A stretch of DNA of 28,123 bases, taken from Lachnospiraceae bacterium. GTDB taxonomy: Bacteria; Bacillota; Clostridia; Lachnospirales; Lachnospiraceae. Location: the NCBI GenBank assembly GCA_900765975.1, contig CAAFTS010000083.1, positions 1 to 28,123 on the forward strand. Reading direction: 5' to 3'. Shown here in pieces: positions 27,413 to 28,123 of the stretch; the first letter of the stretch is position 1, and each line of letters starts with the position of its first letter. The translations under genes and the position numbers were made by a program. The notes beneath the pieces are model-generated. The model had not been told where the DNA came from. It saw only the letters and a program-made list of their open reading frames with translations, and did no database searches.

Positions 27413-28123
27413 TTATTCTTCATCTCGATCATTTGTTAATTTTGCCTTATCCAGTAGGAAGAAGATCAAACTTAATACCATAGCAACTACACTTGCTAAC
27501 ACCATTCCTGTTAATTGAATATCTCCAAATTTCACAGCAATTCCTGAAAGTCCTGTAACAAATACCACAGACGTCAATGTTAAATTTCTAGAACGGCCAT
27601 AATCCACTTTGGAATCTACCAGAATTCGGATTCCAGATGCTCCAATCATACCATATAATAAGAAAGAGATTCCTCCGATTACCGGCCCCGGAATTGTCTG
27701 AATCAACATGGACAGCTTACCAACAAAGGAGCAGATAATAGATAGAATTGCAGCTCCTGCAATTACCTGTACACTATAAACCCTTGTCATTGCCATAACA
27801 CCGATATTTTCTCCATAAGTTGTTGTCGGAACTGAACCGATCAAACCAGATAGCATAGTCGAAAAGTTATCTCCAAACAAAGAACGATGCAATCCGGGAT
27901 CTTCAATCAAGTCTCTACCTATAATTTTACTTGTAACAACTTGATGTCCGATATGTTCCGAAGCAATAACCAAAAGCACCGGCAGCAACATAACAATGGC
28001 ACTCATATCAAACTTTGCCATCTGAAAATTCGGCAAAGAAAACCAAGAAGCTGATGCTACTTGTGAAAAATCTAAAATGCCACAGAAAAACGCTGCAACA
28101 TATCCTGCAATTACTGCAACTAA
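27413..28123 (-). CDS. Nucleobase:cation symporter-2 family permease, uracil-type (5' end outside window)
   Basis: The last 236 codons of a membrane permease; the N-terminal half is beyond the right edge. SEHIGHQVVTSKIIGRDL and the TTTYGENIGVMAMTRVYS segment match the uracil permease UraA/PyrP group, including the Glu residues that bind uracil in UraA (in EHIGH and TYGEN). About six to seven hydrophobic helices remain, then a charged tail (DKAKLTNDRDEE). Uracil is the most likely substrate by these motifs; xanthine or uric acid carriers of the same family are less likely. No pyrR-type leader can be seen because the upstream part is missing. Confidence 0.92.
   Translation of the reverse strand, partial: LVAVIAGYVAAFFCGILDFSQVASASWFSLPNFQMAKFDMSAIVMLLPVLLVIASEHIGHQVVTSKIIGRDLIEDPGLHRSLFGDNFSTMLSGLIGSVPTTTYGENIGVMAMTRVYSVQVIAGAAILSIICSFVGKLSMLIQTIPGPVIGGISFLLYGMIGASGIRILVDSKVDYGRSRNLTLTSVVFVTGLSGIAVKFGDIQLTGMVLASVVAMVLSLIFFLLDKAKLTNDRDEE

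Overview
The window is a chromosomal housekeeping stretch of a low-GC Firmicute. Three things point to a Clostridia gut anaerobe of the Lachnospiraceae type (inference from protein character; no search was run): a GlgC/GlgD glycogen system, a K+-dependent-type membrane pyrophosphatase, and a DnaD/DnaC-like helicase-loading pair beside an unusually long PRPP synthetase. I see no rRNA, tRNA, CRISPR array, insertion sequence or prophage. Nearly all sequence is explained by conserved genes; the less ordinary content is in the leaders, the intergenic signals and the gene order.

Layout. (1) 1-2084, minus strand: a glycogen pair, glgC with a glgD-type gene cut by the window edge. (2) 2299-7102, plus strand: murC, then a DnaD-like replication protein, a DnaC/DnaI-like helicase loader and a long PRPP synthetase. 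A cluster of DnaA-box-like sequences lies just upstream of the dnaD promoter. A symmetric hairpin at 7126-7170 separates this block from the convergent hppA. (3) 7231-24922, minus strand, read from high to low coordinates: an AI-2E family membrane protein; rpmG-secE-nusG-rplK-rplA; a plsY-like acyltransferase with a lipid glycosyltransferase; rplJ-rplL; a TatD-associated-type radical SAM gene; rpoB-rpoC; and hppA. (4) 25091-27344, plus strand: a second glgC-glgD pair. (5) 27413-28123, minus strand: the C-terminal part of a uracil/xanthine-type permease.

How it works together. The central minus-strand block makes the transcription and translation machinery: RNA polymerase beta and beta', NusG, ribosomal proteins L33, L11, L1, L10 and L7/L12, and the SecE translocon subunit. 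It carries three apparent RNA-level controls: an L10 leader with an attenuator hairpin before rplJ, two nearly identical mimics of the 23S rRNA L1-binding site before rplK and rplA, and a long structured rpoB leader. Two lipid genes and one radical SAM gene sit between ribosomal and polymerase transcription units that are usually adjacent. The two glycogen pairs flank the block in opposite orientation and differ in their GlgD subunits: the first keeps the catalytic residues of the pyrophosphorylase fold, the second has lost them. Several starts were moved downstream to the codon with proper Shine-Dalgarno spacing (rpoB, rplJ, nusG, secE, rpmG, the radical SAM gene, the glycosyltransferase, plsY, the AI-2E protein and the second glgC).
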